A stretch of DNA of 10,000 bases. Source: Thiobacillus sp. Its GTDB lineage: Bacteria > Pseudomonadota > Gammaproteobacteria > Burkholderiales > Thiobacillaceae. The notes beneath the pieces are model-generated. The model saw only the letters and a program-made list of their open reading frames with translations. It was not told where the DNA came from and made no database searches. The stretch spans positions 1-10,000 of the forward strand of contig JAIWOS010000017.1 of the NCBI GenBank assembly GCA_020217265.1, read 5' to 3'. Shown in pieces: positions 7,327-10,000 of the stretch. The position numbers were made by a program, and so were the translations under genes. The first letter of the stretch is position 1. The number at the start of each line of letters is the position of its first letter.

Positions 7327-7874
7327 GGCTGGTCCTCCAATAAGCCGGTGGGCAGGCCGTCGATGCTGACCCGGTTCTTTTCGCGCCAGTAGTCCAGCAG
7401 CCCGAGCGGGCCTTTTTTCTCGGCCCAGCGTGCCAGCGTGTCGCGTTCGCCGCGATACGTGAACAGCGGGACGGCGTAGCCGCACGAGGTCTGTACGGAT
7501 TCGATGTCGAGCACGATGAGCTGGCGCTCGCCCGGCAGCGCCGGGAAGTGCGCGCGCAGCGCGGGCCAGTCGGCGTCCTGCCGGCGCACGGCGCGGCCGC
7601 GTCCATAGAGGCGCAGGATGAGCGGGTCGGCGTCGAAGCTCGTCCACATGAGCGTCAGGCGGCCGTCGTGCTTCAGGTGCGCAGCGGTTTCGTTGCCGCT
7701 GCCGGTGAGGTCAAGATAAGCGACGCGGCGCGGCGTGAGCACGCGCAGGCTGTCCATGCCCTTGGGCGAGAGGTTGATGCGGCTGTCGGCGGTGCCGCTC
7801 GCGGTGAAAAAGATTTTCTGCGCGGCGATGAAATCGCGGTGCCTGTCTTCGAGTGCGGGGTAGAAGCGCGCCAT
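7323..7874 (-). CDS. PNPOx-like (pyridoxamine 5'-phosphate oxidase family) flavin-binding protein
   Basis: 183 residues, cytosolic, of the split-barrel FMN-binding superfamily. The recognised subgroup features are ALEDRHRDFIAAQKIFFTA (7-25), INLSPKGMDSLRVL (33-46), VAYLDLTGSGNETAAHL (51-67), LILRLYGRG (85-93) and CGYAVPLF (131-138). These proteins bind FMN or a related cofactor; true vitamin B6 oxidase activity should not be assumed, as classical PdxH differs in sequence and length. The C-terminal DYWREKNRVSIDGLPTGL is also typical of this subgroup. The ATG at 7872-7874 follows the LON-domain gene by 17 bases with only a weak AGGG site. It overlaps the lipoprotein gene by three bases at its end. 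Substrate unknown. Confidence 0.85.
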   Translation of the reverse strand: MARFYPALEDRHRDFIAAQKIFFTASGTADSRINLSPKGMDSLRVLTPRRVAYLDLTGSGNETAAHLKHDGRLTLMWTSFDADPLILRLYGRGRAVRRQDADWPALRAHFPALPGERQLIVLDIESVQTSCGYAVPLFTYRGERDTLARWAEKKGPLGLLDYWREKNRVSIDGLPTGLLEDQP

Positions 7875-7891
7875 GCCGGTTGGGCCCTGGG

Positions 7892-8473
7892 TCAGTTCAT
7901 GTGCTTCTTGAGGATTTCGACGAGGATGCGCAGGCGGGTGGCCGGGTCGTTCATTTCGAGCAGGTTCTGCCGGATCGAGAGCGAGAGCGGCAGGACCTCG
8001 GACAAACGGTAGCCGACCCAGACCGCATCGTCGAAGGCGTGCGGCGGCGGAAAACGCGCGTCACCGTACTCGCCGACGATGTGTTCGAGCACTTCGGCGG
8101 CGAGTTCGTATTCCTCGGGAATCGCGGTGGGTGCCTCGATGCTCACCGACTCGACCTGGCCGATCAGCAGGCCGCTGGCTTCGGTATGCGTGCTGCGGAT
8201 GACGAAGCGGTCGAGGCCTTCGGTTTCGATATGGAAAATGCCGGTCTGCGGCATGTCCCATTCGACGATGCGCACGCGGGTGCCGACGGCATAGGGGACG
8301 GCGGGCGCGCCGACTTCCTTGCCTTCGCGGATGGCGCAGATGCCAAAAGGGGTGTCGTCGGCGATGGCGCGCTTGACCATGTCGAGATAGCGCTGTTCGA
8401 AGACGCGCAAGGGCAGGCGGCCACCGGGAAAGACGAGGGTGCCCAGCGGAAACAGCGGCAGCGCGGCGGGCAC
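7892..8473 (-). CDS. stand-alone LON substrate-binding domain protein
   Basis: 193 residues matching the N-terminal (LAN) domain of Lon protease without the ATPase or protease parts. The start ALPLFPLGTLVFPGGRLPLRVFEQRYLDMV (4-33) is the hallmark of the family, followed by FGICAI (43-48), VGTRVRIVEWD (63-73), and DRFVI. The rest is a helical bundle ending in LRILVEILKK. Many proteobacteria carry such short proteins; a role in substrate recognition is presumed from Lon, with no proven function. The start is GTG at 8473, one base after the ubiX stop (TGAcGTG), with GAGGA (8486-8482) 8 bases upstream, so the ribosome site lies inside ubiX. Confidence 0.88.
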   Translation of the reverse strand: MPAALPLFPLGTLVFPGGRLPLRVFEQRYLDMVKRAIADDTPFGICAIREGKEVGAPAVPYAVGTRVRIVEWDMPQTGIFHIETEGLDRFVIRSTHTEASGLLIGQVESVSIEAPTAIPEEYELAAEVLEHIVGEYGDARFPPPHAFDDAVWVGYRLSEVLPLSLSIRQNLLEMNDPATRLRILVEILKKHMN

Positions 8474-8474
8474 G

Positions 8475-9092
8475 TCAGCGGTCCTCGCCCCAGCGCGCCA
8501 TCAGCGCGTGCTGGATGCCGAGCTGGTCGAGGATGCGCGCGACGACGAAATCGACCAGCGCCTCGACCGAGGCCGGATGATGGTAGAAGCCGGGGTTGGC
8601 CGGCAGGATCACCGCGTTCATGCGTGCAAGCGCCAGCATGTTTTCCAGGTGCAGGGTCGAGAAGGGGGTTTCGCGCGGCACCAGGATCAGTTTCCTGTGT
8701 TCCTTCAGCATCACGTCGGCGGCGCGCTCGATGAGATTGTCCGACAGCCCGTGCGCGATGGCGGCAAGCGTGCCCATCGAACACGGGCACACCACCATGG
8801 CGTCGGCGGGGTTGGAGCCGGAGGCGACCGGCGCGTTCCAGTCCTCGCGGCCGAACACGCGCAACTGGCCGTCGCGTGCGTTAAGGCCGTCGGCGAGCTG
8901 GCGCTCGAGATCGCCGGCGCGGGCCGGCAGCGCAACGCCGAGTTCCTGCTTGGCGACAAGGTGGGCCGCCTGCGAAACGAGCAGATTGACCTCGAGATCG
9001 GCTGCGATCAGGCATTCCAGCAGGCGCAGGCCGTAGGCCATGCCGGACGCGCCCGAGAGCGCGAGGGTGACGGAGTTCAGGGGAGAGAGCAT
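8475..9092 (-). CDS. ubiX: flavin prenyltransferase UbiX
   Basis: 205 residues. It attaches a dimethylallyl group to FMN to make prenylated FMN, the cofactor of UbiD-type decarboxylases in ubiquinone synthesis and related reactions. Motifs seen: [17 protein letters not shown] (10-26, phosphate-binding start of the flavoprotein fold), [17 protein letters not shown] (99-115), [33 protein letters not shown] (121-153, whose RET motif is characteristic) and [12 protein letters not shown] (162-173). It overlaps the end of the upstream Gx-like gene by 16 bases, which favours the ATG at 9092; the open frame runs further upstream, but there the residues do not resemble UbiX. UbiD is not in this window. 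A phenolic-acid Pad1 homologue is a possible alternative label. Confidence 0.93.
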   Translation of the reverse strand: MLSPLNSVTLALSGASGMAYGLRLLECLIAADLEVNLLVSQAAHLVAKQELGVALPARAGDLERQLADGLNARDGQLRVFGREDWNAPVASGSNPADAMVVCPCSMGTLAAIAHGLSDNLIERAADVMLKEHRKLILVPRETPFSTLHLENMLALARMNAVILPANPGFYHHPASVEALVDFVVARILDQLGIQHALMARWGEDR

Positions 9093-9643
9093 GGCGCGGA
9101 TTGTCGCCTGCCGGACACGGGCGCGGCAAGCGCCGGATTTTGCAGGAGACGGGCGACAATCGCGCCATTGGCCGCGCCGAAGATGAGCGCGGCGGCGGCG
9201 AATACCGGCAGCAGCTTGACCAGCGCCACGCCCGGCAGCAGCCACGCGCCAGCCAGCAGCAGCTGGCCGGCGATAGGGGCGAAGGCGGCCAGTACCGAGA
9301 GACTCACCGGGCCGAAGTGGCGTGCCGGCAGGTGGCGTGCCGCGGCGAGCATGGCGAGGCTGGCGCCGGCGCCGGCCGCGGACAGCCAGAAGCCGGGCGC
9401 GAACAGCGTGCCGAGCAGCAGGCCGCCAGCAAGCACTCGCAGCGCCGACACCCAGGCGGCCGCACGCCAGCCGTGTTGCAGCAGCACCAGCAGGACGACG
9501 ATATTGGCCAGCCCCGGCTTGACGCCGGGCACCGGGCTGGGAATCGCCGCTTCGGCCAGTGTGAGGCCGAGCGCCAGCGCGGCGAGCCGGGCGATGCGGC
9601 GGTCGTCGGCGGTGACGGCGAGTTCAATAACCGAGCGTGTCAT
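9077..9643 (-). CDS. Gx transporter / heptaprenyl diphosphate synthase component I family membrane protein
   Basis: 188 residues, strongly hydrophobic, with about five or six predicted membrane segments between residues 15 and 167. The family signature is [20 protein letters not shown] (36-55), followed by [20 protein letters not shown] (68-87) and [14 protein letters not shown]. This is the Hpre_diP_synt_I (PF07456) type, often misread as a prenyl synthase subunit; it looks like an integral membrane protein resembling ECF S-components. In Gram-positive flavin-based electron transfer loci the same family is called EetB (recalled from the literature). I chose the ATG at 9643; it overlaps the NusG-II gene by 20 bases and gives MTRSV. 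An upstream TTG would add 7 residues. No good Shine-Dalgarno is seen. It precedes ubiX with a 16-base overlap. Confidence 0.8.
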   Translation of the reverse strand: MTRSVIELAVTADDRRIARLAALALGLTLAEAAIPSPVPGVKPGLANIVVLLVLLQHGWRAAAWVSALRVLAGGLLLGTLFAPGFWLSAAGAGASLAMLAAARHLPARHFGPVSLSVLAAFAPIAGQLLLAGAWLLPGVALVKLLPVFAAAALIFGAANGAIVARLLQNPALAAPVSGRRQSAPCSLP

Positions 9644-9989
9644 ACGGCGCGTCGCGGCCGGCAAGTTCGAGGCTCACCTGGTTCGGCAGGCACATTGCAA
9701 CATCGCCGGCGCGGGCGAGCCAGCCCTGCTTCACGCACAACTGGCGCGGCGACGGGTCGCGCGCGATGCGCGCCCGGCCGGGGACGATTTCGATGCGGGT
9801 GACGCCGAGCGGGCCGGTGACGGCGAAGGTCTGCGCGTGTGCCAGCGAGGCGGTGCGGACGATTTGGCCGGCGGCGCGGATGATCGCCGTGTCGGCCGCC
9901 GTCGAAGGCGCGAACCAGGCATGCCAGGCGAGCGCCGCGACCGTGGCAACGCCGGCGGCGAGCACGCCGAAGTCGCCGGTTTTCAGCAT
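9624..9989 (-). CDS. NusG domain II family membrane-anchored protein
   Basis: 121 residues. One N-terminal hydrophobic segment (about 8-26, GVLAAGVATVAALAWHAWF) is followed by a small beta domain. The tail has the paired cysteines Cys85 (PRQLCVKQGW) and Cys100 (VAMCLPNQVSLEL), the mark of the NusG_II (PF07009) family. It is not the transcription factor NusG, but an anchored extracytoplasmic domain that the two cysteines could cross-link. The same family is called EetA in Gram-positive electron transfer loci (recalled from the literature). The ATG at 9987-9989 is preceded by GTG; I took the ATG, since a GAG lies 8 bases upstream. TGATG here suggests that an upstream gene may end by overlapping this start, but that gene lies beyond base 10000. 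Confidence 0.8.
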   Translation of the reverse strand: MLKTGDFGVLAAGVATVAALAWHAWFAPSTAADTAIIRAAGQIVRTASLAHAQTFAVTGPLGVTRIEIVPGRARIARDPSPRQLCVKQGWLARAGDVAMCLPNQVSLELAGRDAPYDTLGY

Positions 9990-10000
9990 CACGCCAGCTC

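Noticed and set aside
7327..7647. In-frame upstream extension of the small lipoprotein
   Set aside because: It overlaps the PNPOx-like gene in another frame and would bury the signal peptide; the ATG at 7326 has GGAGG upstream and an ATGA overlap.

Overview
The window reads as ordinary chromosome of a GC-rich betaproteobacterium. A Thiobacillus-like or other Nitrosomonadales-type lineage is my best guess, from protein similarity recalled from memory rather than any search. The evidence is tightly packed genes, the dnaX-ybaB-recR replication/repair cluster, a GreB with the acidic N-terminal extension I associate with betaproteobacteria, small lipoproteins and a c-type cytochrome. I see no insertion sequence, prophage, CRISPR array, tRNA or rRNA, and no gap longer than about 160 bases without a gene.

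Left part, + strand (1-3850): the 3' end of dnaX, then ybaB and recR, almost certainly one transcript. A 156-base AT-richer gap follows with a three-copy inverted/direct repeat. Then come purB and a thioredoxin-TPR protein (CnoX type) 13 bases after it.

Middle part (3851-7085): on the - strand, a DUF2905 membrane protein and greB are nearly touching. A good intrinsic terminator follows greB and runs straight into the leader of a monoheme lipoprotein cytochrome c, whose stop codon abuts that of cnoX. Divergent from DUF2905, the + strand carries tcdA (tRNA t6A cyclisation), a YidB/DUF937 protein and a small FAD/NAD(P)H reductase.

Right part, - strand (7123-10000): a compact operon, read right to left, of a NusG-domain-II membrane-anchored protein, a Gx/heptaprenyl-diphosphate-synthase-component-I-like membrane protein, ubiX, a stand-alone LON substrate-binding-domain protein, a PNPOx-like flavin-binding protein and a 67-residue lipoprotein. 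The genes overlap or nearly touch (overlaps of 20, 16 and 3 bases, gaps of 1 and 17). The first two are the same family pair, in the same order, as the EetA/EetB proteins of flavin-based extracellular electron transfer loci in Gram-positive bacteria. This is the most interesting item here, and several neighbours are also flavin-related.
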